From Channa striata (Eukaryota; Chordata; Actinopteri; Anabantiformes; Channidae): a stretch of DNA of 64,000 nt. The position numbers were made by a program, and so were the translations under genes. The notes below the pieces were generated by a model that worked only from the letters and a program-made list of their open reading frames with translations, searched no databases and was not told the DNA's origin. Below, in pieces: positions 47,876 through 59,900 of this stretch. The stretch's first letter is position 1, and the number at the start of each line of letters is the position of its first letter. Location: assembly GCA_033026295.1 (NCBI GenBank), contig CM065189.1, positions 9,615,203 to 9,679,202 of the forward strand. The letters are read 5' to 3'.

Positions 47876-49472
47876 TTGATCTTGGCTGCAGGATTGATGG
47901 GCTTTTAAAGTTCCTCACTGGAGATGGACGTCATCTAGTGACCAGTTTGAATATTGTTCACAGTGGCGCACTAAACATGAGGAACTGCCAATTATCATTT
48001 TAGGAAAATGAAAAAACTCAGATTGGGCTGATTAATTTTAACACCCCCACATCTCCTGAACTGTACCACAATCAACAGTTTGATTACCATGAATATTATT
48101 GTTGTTATTTTTTATAGATGTCTTTACTGCATGTTATTTAGGCCCATATTGTACATATATTTTAACACTTTACATAAGCTTTCAGCCATACTGCTGTTCA
48201 TGCAGGTTGGTGCTGTGAATGAGAATTATCACTGGTGTTATTCACTAGAACATGATTCACAATATTTAAATATACTGTATCTATATTAACAAAAATTTAC
48301 TTAATATTTATAAATTTTCCTGTTAACTTTTTATTTGTGTGTTTGTAAGCAATAGTTGAAAACAATTTCATTGCATTGTTCCATTGTTGATTTTGAAGAC
48401 AGCCCACCATTCAAATAAATCCAGATGTTTTATGTTTTTTTTTCTGCAGTAAGATTTTGCTGCCTCTTATTGGTGAATCTGTGTCATTACAGCCCAAGAC
48501 AAACCAACTCATCCCACTGCATGAGGTCTGTTCTGGCTCTTACTTAACAGGACCAGGATCAATTCATCACACTGCTAAGGGTTGAAAACTTGTGTGATTT
48601 TTTGCTTTACTCCTTTTAAATATTAATGTAGAAATAATGCACCTCTTCTAGCAACATTAAAAAAACTCAGAGGAGATAATAAAAAATGTGTATTATTACT
48701 ACAGTTAATGATACTATACTAAGTTAGTTGTTCAATTTATAAATTTTATTTTTAACGATACTAATGCTACAGAAAAAGTGACGTTATTTTGAAAAATACA
48801 CATAATTCAACTAACCATTAGCTGTGTGATGAACAGATCTTATCCTGGTATGTGAGGTAATAATCTTCTGGTCGGTTGCTGCTGTAACTCTCTTGTTTCA
48901 GGCTTTGTCACCAAATCTTGTTAGAAGAGTCTCTCTCTTGGTGATGCATCACAATATTTTGTGCCTTGGCCAAATATTAGTCAGACGTGAGTTTGTTGTC
49001 AGACTCATTAAAAATGGCTGGCATCCTTAAGTGAAAGCCTCTCCCCTGTTTCCTCTCCACTTGAACAGTCTGACCTCAGCCCACTCTTCCATTATTCACA
49101 GCTACAGATCTGACTCAAGCAGACAGGTGTGTGTGTACGTGTGTGTGTGTTTGGAAGAGCATAAGTTCAGTATGTCTGTGTGAGCACTTTATATAAATGT
49201 GTGTGTGTCATGCACACAGAAAACAACAGAGGAGGTTTAAACCTTCAGGATTCCAAATAAATTTTAATGTAATTATTCATTTATTTATTTTGAAGGCAGC
49301 AGAAACTTATTCACGTATTTAATTGCTGGTGACGTCGCTAAATTCATAATTTATTAAAACTAAATGTTACGTCAGCCAAATAAATTAACGTCAAAATAAA
49401 AGTTTCCTTCCAAGTTTAGGCGCAATTTTAACTGCAGTGGGCAGGTGATTATAGTCACATTTTTGATGTAGT

Positions 49473-50670
49473 TATGGGCCTCTTTTGTTCACGTTCCATC
49501 CCAGGTAATCCCACTGATTGGAGAGTATCTGTTCTTCATCATGATCTTTGTCACGTTCTCCATCATCGTCACAGTGTTTGTGATTAACGTCCACCACCGC
49601 TCCTCTGCCACTTACCACCCCATGGCCCCCTGGGTAAAGAGCCTGTTCCTTCAGAGACTGCCCAGACTGCTGTGCATGAGGGGGCACACGGACAGGTAAT
49701 ACACCACTGTGCTTCAGCAGTTTGGAAAAAAATATATGTTTGTAGAAGATGAATACCACTGCCACAGTGGGACCTACAGGAGACAGTTAGCAAAGGCTAA
49801 GATTTCATTTTCATTAATTCCAGAAAAACAACAAACGTGTTTTTATTTATTTTTCTTTTACTTATTTTTGCATATTAATTGAATGAGATCTAATGTATTA
49901 ATTTATGATGTTTAGAGATATTTGTTCCTCATTTCCTGTCCCCATGCTAGGCTAAGGTAACACCCTCTTGTTTCATGAAATAATAATATTCAATTTTATT
50001 AATAACCTTTCAAAACTCAAGGACAATGTACAATCAACAAACAAATAAACTTAAAATAACAGGACAAAGAAGGACAAATGTAATTATGGATTACAGGCAG
50101 GGGCGAGGTTGGGAATGTTCTTGAAAGTGTTCAGGAGGATTTTGAATTCTATTCTGTATTTGACAGTGGAGTTGAGACTGAAGGACAACGAGCCGGGCTG
50201 ACCCTGCTGTACTCTACATCTTCTCAGCCATCACAAAAAAAAGAAGCACGTCATAGGTGGACGAACACGAGGGAAGGTGTGGGATCACATGGGTACGAGA
50301 CTGGACGTTGGACAGGATTTTCCTTTGGGCTTTTCTCACAGCGTCAATACTGGGAACTATTCTGATCCTCACCCCTGCTCTGCAGATGTACCGTCATGAG
50401 CGCAGAGCCATTCACAAACACCCTCTTCTTATTTTTCTCTGCTGTCTTTGACTATGATTTATAGATCGTGCTCAATGAAACATTCACTGCTGTACATTTC
50501 GATTGTAGAAACAAGCTCAAGCTGCAAACTTTTACCTCCCAACATATGGTTTGCAGCCTGTAATGACGACCACAAACTATTCTAGATCCGACGTCTCACT
50601 TATTGCAAGGTGCATGCACTGGAGTGCAAAGGAGTAAAAGCAATAAGTAGGTTGTAGTAACGTGTATGAT
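49473..50670 (+). pseudogene. inverted partial duplicate of the chrnb3 3' half
   Basis: Plus-strand copy of 58782-56505, lying in opposite orientation to the parent gene about 5.8 kb away. It contains three exon remnants. The first (49504-49694) is a full, open copy of the M3 exon with both splice sites, differing at 5 of 191 bases from the parent. The second (about 50213-50260) is a scrap of the exon for YISRHIKKEHFI, with frame damage. The third (about 50306-50395) copies the last exon (LDRIFLWAFLT, then ILGTILILTPALQMY). It has lost about ten bases that include the end of the reading frame, so the stop is altered. The upstream ligand-binding half is absent, so no receptor can be made. The parent's L2 insertion is also partly present (about 49985-50170). 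Confidence 0.88.
49504..49694 (+). pseudogene. duplicated chrnb3 M3 exon, still open
   Basis: Encodes VIPLIGEYLFFIMIFVTFSI and the rest through RLLCMRGHTDR, with acceptor CATCCCAG and donor CAG|GTAATA intact. Compared with the parent exon at 58751-58561, four of the five differences are synonymous and one changes Leu to Phe. Confidence 0.88.
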
Positions 50671-52028
50671 TTGTGTATTATACACATAAAAAATCGTGTT
50701 TTTCAGTCAAATTTGATGCTTGTAGCCAGGAAAACTAACCACATACCAAACTTTTGTTCAAACATGGAGTCTGTGTGATATCTGTCAAATGGTAAATGGC
50801 ACTGAGCTTGTCAGTGAAGTATTAATTAGTGAATCAGAAAACAATGTTGTTTATTTAATAATTTATTTAATGTTTTCTAACTGAAAAGATCAGCTTAAAT
50901 TAACACCAACCTTGTCGTTTAAAAATTAATAACTAATTATGAATGAAAAATAAATTGGTTTAAAAGCCAAAAGTCTACAACTGGGAACAAATATCATCAA
51001 AGAAAATACATTAAATACAATTATAATTGGAGACACCAGAACAGCTGAATGCAATTTAACAAAACAACACATCCATAATATTTCTGGAGCCTATGCAATT
51101 GTAAACATGATGAGAGGAAATAGAGTTTGGCCTTGATGGAAATGACTTTGACTCTATGACAAAAGAAAAAGAGAAAGAATTGGCTTTTTCTTCTGTGGAC
51201 CAGGGTTAACTCACATGTTCGATTGCTGACGTCCAAGATTTGTGTGTACTCATGGACTTTAAATTATTTTTTCAACCCGTTTTTTTTGAGAGGCAGTAAC
51301 TTTGTGCAGCATCTTTGATAAAAAAAAAGTTCCAAAAATTAGTTGGACATATTTTGTCTTATTTTGGTTTTCTGATTTTCAACACTAGCTCAGACATATA
51401 CACCCTGTTTAATCTAACACTTCCTAAATCAAACTAACTAAATCTTTCTTAGCAAGTTTCGTTTGGTAGCATCAACAAGCTTGTAACAGAACTCTGGTTA
51501 GATATTTAACAATATCTTTTTGGTTAAATCTGTTGCTACCAGTTAATAATTAACCCCAAATTCCATGTTACTTTTACTAAACAAAGACATTGTATGTAAT
51601 CTGACAGTAATTTGTGAAAACTCGAAGTGGGTTCAGACCAACAGAGAGAGAAGTATTAAAATAAAGGTCACAATATTCACACACTTTATAAGACCCGAAT
51701 ACAAGAGATCTGTCAAAGTTTGTCCTCATCACCCAGATGTTGTTTCAAAGAACAAAGAAAACAGAAAAAATGCAGGAAACCATATTAAATATTGTTGGAT
51801 TTGCAGTGAGTGACTTGTTCCCTCCACCAGATGGTGCAGCAGTAGCTTTATGTGTTTTTAAAATTCAAGAAGACTGACTGCATGTGTTGGGAAATATTTG
51901 TACTGACATACTAAAAAACATAAATGAGGTTTGATCCAAACAAACAGTGAATGAACCTGAACTGTTTCCACACACTTAATCACTGAGACGCTTTACAGTG
52001 ATGTCAGTGCAATATGAGGTTTTATATT
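50671..52028. other. intergenic, AT-rich, nothing recognised
   Basis: Between the duplicated arm and the LINE remnant. No exon-like or repeat-like sequence is identified. Confidence 0.5.
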
Positions 52029-52990
52029 ATTAGATTAGATTAGAATAAACTTTATTGTCATTACACACGTACAAGTACAAGGCAACAAAATGCAGTTTGC
52101 TTCTAACCAGAAGTGCAATAAGCAGCAAGTGTAGGATACAGGCTATAAATTACCTCTAGAAAATATGTACAGGAGAAAATATGGATCATATTTACAGATG
52201 CTATGAACATAGGTTGTTGTTAACTAGAGCAGAAATTTACAAGTAGTAATTGCTATAGTAATCAGTAAATATACAAGTAGATATGAATATAATATGCAGT
52301 TTGCTATTACTATAATCAGGAAATTACAGACAATTTAATTTTACAGACAGTGTATTTACAGGTGAGTATATACATGCTAGTGCAATGAGTATGTGCAATA
52401 TTAAATAGTGCAATGGATATGGGAAGAATGTCGGGGTGTATTTTTGTGGCAGAGACGTCAGTGAAGTCAGTGGGGGTCAGAGTTCAATAAGGACACAGCT
52501 CTAGGAAAGAAGCCTGGGGGAACCTGAAGCGCCTGCCTGAAGGCAGGAGAGAAATCAGTCTGTGGGCCGTTGAGAGGAGTCCTTCAGAATACTGCGAGCC
52601 CGAAGCAGACAGTGTCTCCTTTGTATGTCCTCCATGGCTGGAAGTGGAGTCCCTGTAACGCGTCGGGCAGTTTTCACCACCCGCAGCAGAGCAGCTCCCA
52701 AACCAGACTGTGACACAGCTGGTTAGGATGCTCTCTATTGTGCATGAAGTTGAGGGAAGATGGGTTTTCTTGAGCGTTCTCAAGAAGAAGAGGTGCTGGT
52801 GAGGCTTCCTGATTAGGCTGGAGGTGTTGGTGGTCCAGGACAGGTCCTCCGAGATATGGGTCCCCAGGAACTTGAATGGTTGAAACAGGCTCAACGGCCA
52901 ACCCGTTAATGTGGATGGGATCGTGTGAGCCTCTTCTCTCCTTCCGGAAGTCCACCGTGAACTCCTTGGCCTTGTTGGTGTTAAGGAGCA
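52029..52990 (-). mobile_element. Rex1/CR1-like LINE, 5'-truncated and frameshifted
   Basis: The minus strand encodes the end of a LINE reverse transcriptase: KEFTVDFRKERRGSHDPIHI, then in another frame FKFLGTHISEDLSWTTNTSS and FFLRTLKKTHLPS, then TIESILTSCVTVWFGSCSAA, and LISLLPSGRRFRFPQ. The change of frame at about 52870 shows it is dead. The 3' tail ends in TTAGATTAGATTAGAATAAA at about 52040. The LINE class is clear; the family name is from memory. Confidence 0.75.
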
Positions 52991-52999
52991 GATTGGTAA

Positions 53000-55900
53000 A
53001 TGTCATTATTAAATTGATGTAACAGATCATAACTGTTACACAGTTGCTGAAACATACAGTAGGAGATGAGTTTTGTCCATGTGCTGACAACTCCGAGTAT
53101 AGAGGCGAACGCACACTGTAACTCATCAGTTATTCAGTTTTTCCATGATGTGTACACAGTATGAAAATGAACCGTGGAGAGAAAAGACAGTCCACTCTAA
53201 AGGAAAGGACATGTCTTACATTGTTTGTGTCTTTTTGTACCGCCACAACAAGACTTTGGGAACAATATTTCATTCCTGAGTATTCTTCAGATTTGACGAC
53301 ATCTGAGGAAGAAAGTTCATTCTCACTAGAAATGGATAAACGAGAAGAAACAGTTATTAAACTCAGTGCCAACACTTGAGGTATTCATCATTATCTGATA
53401 ACATGAGGAAATAAAATTAATTTTTCGTAGGACAAGTGGAAAAAAAAAACACTTAATTACATCATTTGAATTTCTGATTCTAACAGTGAATAAAAGTAAC
53501 TTACCTTTACTTAGATCAGATCAGATCATATTTCCAGACAGTGGTGCCTCCTCCCGTCTTTCTTCCCTACAGGCAAATGTTTAAATTGTAACAAATGTGA
53601 CAATCAAATATCATAAAAACATGTATATACATGTTTATATGAGAGGGCTTATTTGGTCTGGTCTCTGTGGTTAAAATCATAACCTATATGCAAATGTGGA
53701 ACTACCTTTTGTGAATGAGTGGCTTCACAATGCACCTTGAGCTGCTGCCTTTCTTTGTCTCATCCAGGCTTATTTCTTAACAACACCACAACTGTTTTTA
53801 ATTTGGATTTGACTTATTATTTTGTTTAAGTGTTTTTTCCTACCAGTTCTTTACGTCTCGATGGTTCAGTTAACTTTTCACTGGCCTCTCTCCTGTTGTC
53901 CCTCAGTCCTCGTCTCTCTGCCTGTTCTTCCTTGGTGACCTGCCTGTCATTGATGGACTGACTCTGTCCCTCCAGCTGATGTGACGGATCTTCTCAATCC
54001 TCCTCTCATTCCTCCTCCATGTGAAACATGGATCTGAAGTTTGTGAAGCTTTTAATGAGTCAGTGAATGCGTCTTTAGCTCCAGATGAAACATTCAGCTG
54101 TTTGTAAAGAAGCACATATTTGCTGCTGCTATTGTTCAAGGCTGGTTTCTGTCCAAGTACATGTTTGATGTGTGACAGGGAAAATTATAATTTGTCCTCT
54201 GTGGAAAAATCAGGTTGATATTCTTTGAAGGTGGCTCGTGATTTGAATTACAAAGTAATTAATGGATTACAGAACTCATACACATACAATTTAATAAATG
54301 ATTTTATTATTTTTTCAATATAGCCCAGTTATGACCCCACTGAGGTCTAGAAAAAGACTTTTACACATGTAGTTTTCTTGATTTGATGCTCTGACCAACA
54401 ATTACATAAAAATACAGCGCCGCAGGTTGACTACAGTGACGTCGGACATCAGCCGTGTTTAAGCTCGAGCATGTGCATGGTGCGTGCAAAATCTTAGATT
54501 TTAGCATTTTTTCAAACGGATGGATGGCCCAGTCACCATCTATACAAATTACTTTGAAAATGAATGAGAAAAACATTCCTGCTCAAAAATTTCCTGCCCA
54601 TCACTCCTATAATATAACTGAATTTTACCGTAAATCGATTTGTTGTTGGCCCTATCTTTGCTCTACTCCCATTTGCCATAGTTGTCATCCAACACCTGGT
54701 AGACGCCGAAGGTCAGCAGACATGTCTCTCTTCATAAAGGACTCATATTGGACACCTCACCAGCTGTTCCTTGAAGATGTCAAAAATTTGTCATTTTCTT
54801 TCAAACTGTTTTATCTCTCGGTTTGAAAAATGCAGTTTTCCATTGAGCTCAGAGACAGAATGACATGTCTAGGATCTCAATGATCCTATAGCAACACGTC
54901 AGTGGTCATCACCATGACTACAGCCACACGTTCAAATAAATGTTAAAATATGGTCATTGTTTTAATTTATTGTTTATTATTATTGTTCATATTAGTTTTT
55001 AATTAATTTCCTGTTTTGTAGGAGACTGGATTTGTTAGTTTTACATTAGTTTCATCCCCTCACAAAAAAACTTGTTTTTAGTTTAATCTAGAAATACATG
55101 TTAGTTGTTATGCGATGGTACAGGTCATAGTTCATCTACTGTTTAGGCTTAATAATGTGTTTGACTGCAACTCATATGTCAACCAGAAGAAACAGATGAG
55201 GAGGCTTTTTGAACCATGTGACGTTCACATCTGACAGCTCCACATTAACACTAAGCAAGTAGAAATTATGTGTGATGGTCTTCAGTCTTGTCAAGATAGA
55301 CTTTTTTGCCACAATAACATCACTAACTGGATTTTCCATTTTTAAAACCATTTAAATTGGTTAAAATCGTATTCAATCACAAAGTTTCCACAGTTTTTCA
55401 TTTCAGGTGAACTAGAGACCAGGTCATTTTTATTTTTCATTTGATGCCTTCCTACACCTGTTTACAAATGTTTCCATAACTTCATGAAGCCTTTAAAAAG
55501 TGGATCTGATCATCCTGTTTTATCATATAAATGCAACCTAAGACTCGTCAAGTTTCTGTCAGTGACATTTACAGACACTCGCTGCAGCTGCCAGTAAATT
55601 CAAACTGTGTGAGTGGGACAAATTTCCCCCCTGACAGCTGGGATCCAGGACCCTGAACAGGCTAAGCTGTCACAGATGTGAGATGGATGGATGGATGGAA
55701 GTATGTTACTTCATCCTGTTCCCATGATCATTTCTCTTTCACCCTGATTTGAAGTTAAACATGTAACAGATTATGGCTGTAGGGTGATATTAAACAAAAA
55801 ATCTATAAACATAAAAAACTTAATATATATCATATATTTAATACCCTTTAATATCAATAGTGATTAATTACCAGAACTGAAAATCTTGGAAATAGTCCTC

Positions 55901-56368
55901 AATTAGAGTTGAAAACCTACATATACTAAACACTCACATTATTCTAACCGCAACAGTTTTCAACTGTTTTACAACATAAATCTTAAAAAAAAAAAAAAAC
56001 AACCTAAACAGGTTGTAATTTATTTTATTTATTTGTTTTTTAAACAACACAGGTTCAAAAATACACACAGATTATTAATCCAGTGGTGCTGAAAGTTCTG
56101 AGCTGTCTCACCTAAAGTTCCTGTTAGAGATCTTGTAGTTTGTATGTACCTATAATAACCCTCGGTTTGTATGTGGACATACACAGAAGACAAAATCTTT
56201 GCTGCTCAGCCACGTCTGTCTTTGTGTATCTGTATTTTTGATGGAAAGGAAGAAGAATGTTTGGGTGATTTCATGGAAGTTTACTTGAGCTCATACTCCA
56301 TGTAGAGACAAGTGTTTCCCTGCTGTAATCATCAAAACAGACTGAAAAACAGGATTGACGTGATGTCT
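53000..56368. other. intergenic downstream of chrnb3
   Basis: No gene is recognised. Holds a short fish-repeat tail at 55620. The open frames at 53130-53380 and 54455-54826 show no family features. Confidence 0.45.
55615..55700 (+). repeat. 3' end of the GGATGGATGG-type fish repeat
   Basis: Reads CTGACAGCTGGGATCCAGGA then GATGGATGGATGGATGG, matching the end of the copy at 25745. Confidence 0.5.
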
Positions 56369-56369
56369 T

Positions 56370-56375
56370 TTTATT
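56370..56375 (-). terminator. candidate chrnb3 polyadenylation signal
   Basis: TTTATT on the plus strand gives AATAAA on the gene strand, about 395 bases past the chrnb3 stop. It lies just outside the duplicated arm. Confidence 0.4.
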
Positions 56376-56768
56376 GTGGTCATCATTATCAGCAGCTGAT
56401 GGATAAAATGGTTCAATGGTTCCTGTGACGCACAAAACAGGTCATGAGTCATGAACTGCTATTGTGCAGTCTAGTTGTGTGTATAATTATGCAAACACTG
56501 ATACTCAAATCATACACGCTACTACAACCTACTTATTGCTTTTACTCCTTTGCACTCCAGTGCATGCACCTTACAATAAGTGAGACGTCGGATCTAGAAT
56601 AGTTTCTGGTCGTCATTACAGGCTGCAAACCATATGTTGCGAGGTAAAAGTTTGCAGCTTGAGCTTGTTTCTACAATCGAAATGTACAGCAGTGAATGTT
56701 TCATTGAGCACGATCTATAAATCATAGTCAACAAAATAAGAGGAGGGTGTTTGTGAATGGCTCTGCGC

Positions 56769-56903
56769 TCATGAAGGTGTGCTGAGGTACATCTGCAGAG
56801 CAGGGGTGAAGATCAGAATAGTTCCCAGTATTGACACTGTGAGAAAAGCCCAAAGGAAAATCCTGTCCAACACTTGAGCCACAAACTTCCAGTCTTGTAC
56901 TAC
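56769..56903 (-). CDS. chrnb3: chrnb3 last exon (M4 and stop)
   Basis: 135 nt encoding VVQDWKFVAQVLDRIFLWAF then LTVSILGTILIFTPALQMYL and STPS, stop TGA at 56771-56769. Acceptor TTCTCAG. The phrase VQDWKFVAQVLDRIFLW is typical of CHRNB3, whereas CHRNA5 has VEDWKFIAQVLDRMFLW. Confidence 0.93.
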   Translation of the reverse strand, partial: VVQDWKFVAQVLDRIFLWAFLTVSILGTILIFTPALQMYLSTPS

Positions 56904-59900
56904 CTGAGAAGAAGACAAGGACAGAAAGATGAAGATCCAGTTAAAAACAACAACAAAAAATAATTCCATAGCTGATGTGAAACCAAGTCAACCTAAAGCA
57001 TTTCACAGTGGAAAATCTCTTATTCAAAGTACAAGAGACAAGTTAGAAGGTGAAAAATAAAAATAAAAAATGTTCCAGTGCACGCCAACACGTTTCATCC
57101 CGCACCGTCCCCCGGTTTCCCGCCCACACACCTCTCTTATGAAGTGCTCCTTTTTGATGTGACGGCTGATGTAGCGAACTGAATTTGTGGCTTTTTCCAG
57201 CATGGCCAGCCAGGCTTGGTGCTCGTCCTCCTTCGCTCCCAGAGGGCCCCTCGGCTGGCTGCTGCTGTGAGCAGGGGCCCCTCTTCTCCCGACACCTTTT
57301 TGAGGCTTCGGCTCCGGGCTGCGCAATTCCATATCTGGGTAATGGTATCTGAGATATAATGGACATCAACAGTATTTGTTTTTTCAGAAGTCTCTTTTCT
57401 TTGAACAAGAATAGACTTGTTAAAATATTTGATATCAAGCAAAGAGTTACAGTGAGTGACCAGGATGGTTAATCTGTCCTGGGGCTCACACTCTTCATCA
57501 CCTACCTCCTTCCTTTTGGCAATATTTTTCACAAATTCAATATACATTTCCACTTCTTTGCTGATGACACCCAGCTCTACCTATCTAGCCAGCCAAATTA
57601 CACACTCTGATCCTCCTCCCTTATCAGCTGCTTATCAGAAATAAAAATCCTGGTTTACCTCAAACTTCCTCAAATTAAACAGTGATGAAACAGAACTCCT
57701 CCTCATTGGTGCAAAATCCACATTATCCAAAGTTGACAGTTTTTCCCTATCAATTGACAGCAGCTTCTGTCCCCCCCTCATGTTAAGAGTCTTCGTGTCA
57801 TCCTTGACAGCTCATTATCATTTAATCCCAAATCAATAACGTCACCAGGTCTGCATTTTTCATTTACGAAATATTAATCATCTTCGCCCCTCTCTCACGT
57901 TCCATATGGCCTCTATCCTTGTTCACAGCCTTGTCACCTCACAGATTGATTGTTGTAACTCTCTTGTCTTCAGCCTTCCCACTAAATCTCTCCACGAGAT
58001 CTGGTCCATAATTTAGCTGCTCACATCATTGCCAAAACCTCCTCATCCAATCCCATCACCCCATCCTACAACAACTCCACTGTCAAATACAGAATAGAAT
58101 TCAAAATCCTCCTGTACACTTTCAAAGCCATTTCCAACCTTGCCCTCACTTGTAATCTGTAATTACATTTGTCCTTCTTTGTCCTGTTATTTTCTGTTTA
58201 TTTGTTTGTTGATTGTACAGTGTCCTTGAGTGTTTTGTAAGGCGCTTATTAATAAAATTGATTATTATTATCATATGAAACAAGAGTGTTACCTTAGCCT
58301 AGCATGGGGAAAGGAAATGAGGAACAAGCATCTCTACACATCATAAATTAAAACTATAATAATTAGATCTCATTCAATTGATACACAAAAATAAGTAAAA
58401 GAAAAAAAAATAGTTTGTTGTTTTTTTGGAATTAATTAAAATGAAATCTTAGCAGCTGCTAGTCTTTGCTAACTGTCTCCTGTAGGTCCTACTATGGCAG
58501 TGGTATTCATCCTCTATAAACATATATTTTCCAAACGGCTGAAGCACAGTGGTGTATTACCTGTCCGTGTGACCCCTCATGCACAGTAGTCTGGGCAGTC
58601 TCTGAAGGAACAGGCTCTTTACCCAGGGGGCCATGGGGTGGTAAGTGGCGGAGGAGCGGTGGTGGACGTTAATCACAAACACTGTGACGATGATGGAGAA
58701 CGTGACAAAGATCATGATGAAGAGCAGGTACTCTCCAATCAGTGGGATTACCTGGGATGGAACGTGAACAAAAGATTCTGATGTTACCAATTTTTAATAG
58801 TTTTTATCAGAGATATTGGACACAGTCTGTTGAGTTGTCTATTAATTTGATGCGTACCTAAAGTCAGTAGTAGATATATTAACAAATAATAAATGTAGCC
58901 CTCAACTGAAACTTTCTAGTCTACCAACCTTTGAGGATGATGGTATGATTTCTTCTATGACCAGGAGAAACACAGTGAGTGACACCAGTACAGATGTAGA
59001 AAGAGACAGTTTCTCTCCTTCATCCGATGGCAAATAAAAGACCAGCACAGTCAGAAAGGACAGACCCAGGCATGGGATGATGAGGAAGAGTGTGTAGAAC
59101 AAGGGCAGCCTCTTGAGGATGAAGGAGTAGGTGATGAATGGGTACCAGTACACCCCGTCCCTCCTGCTCCCCTTTACTCCTGTGGCATTGAGGATCTCCC
59201 ATTCTCCATTATCAAAGAAGTCTTTGCGGTCCACGTAGTGATCCACCAGGACCAGGTCCACCATGTTTCCATCGTAAGTCCAGGAGCCAAACTTCATGGA
59301 GCAGTTTTGACGGTCAAACGGGAAGAAGGTGACATCCATGGTGCAGGAGGACTTGTAGCTGGCAGGCGGGGTCCATGTTATTGTGCCATCCCAGCGCACA
59401 ATGGCTTTGGTCATCAGGGAGCCCTCAAAGCGACCATCGGCGCTAAGATTGCAGCAATTAGAACATTTCAAGAAAGAAAGTGACTTTGTTATTAAAGACA
59501 ACTTCATAATTTGCTACTCTGATGTGTGCAGAGCGCCAAATAACTCACTTTTCATATAGGACGATGTCAGGCAGCCATATTGTCTCTGAAGGTACTCTGA
59601 TGGAGGTAATACCCCCATAGTCATCTGGATTCCACTTCAATTTCACATCAATCCACTCCTTCAAAAGAAGCAATGCATTTTACTATGATCATTTCATGTA
59701 GCTTGACAGGCATCTCACGAACAACTGCACCACTCGTAGAGAGTTTTCCCATTAGCTTGTCCATGTCCAATTTTCAACATCTTATTGAGAAAATGTATTT
59801 AAGCAAGACTTGATCAGGACATTGCAACAGCAAGGCCATTTAAAGTGCTGTACATAAGAATGTATTAAGAAGATGGTAAATAGGAAACAGTCAAGCGAAA

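Larger units (their letters stand above)
46451..49261. repeat. foldback structure: about 390-bp inverted arms around a 2-kb loop
   Basis: The left arm (46451-46843) is the reverse complement of the right arm (48875-49261) over nearly its whole length. For example TTATTTGGAATCCTGAAGG is mirrored by CCTTCAGGATTCCAAATAA, and GATTTGGTGACAAAGCCTG by CAGGCTTTGTCACCAAATC. Each arm carries a CA/TG tract. The arms differ by scattered substitutions and small indels. The loop has no transposase frame. This could be a transposon with long terminal inverted repeats or an inverted duplication. Confidence 0.8.

Noticed and set aside
49472..49765. Minus-strand open frames over the duplicated exon
   Set aside because: Shadow frames of the plus-strand chrnb3 exon copy.
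54455..54826. 123-residue open frame
   Set aside because: No recognisable motif, no splice partner, AT-rich codon use.
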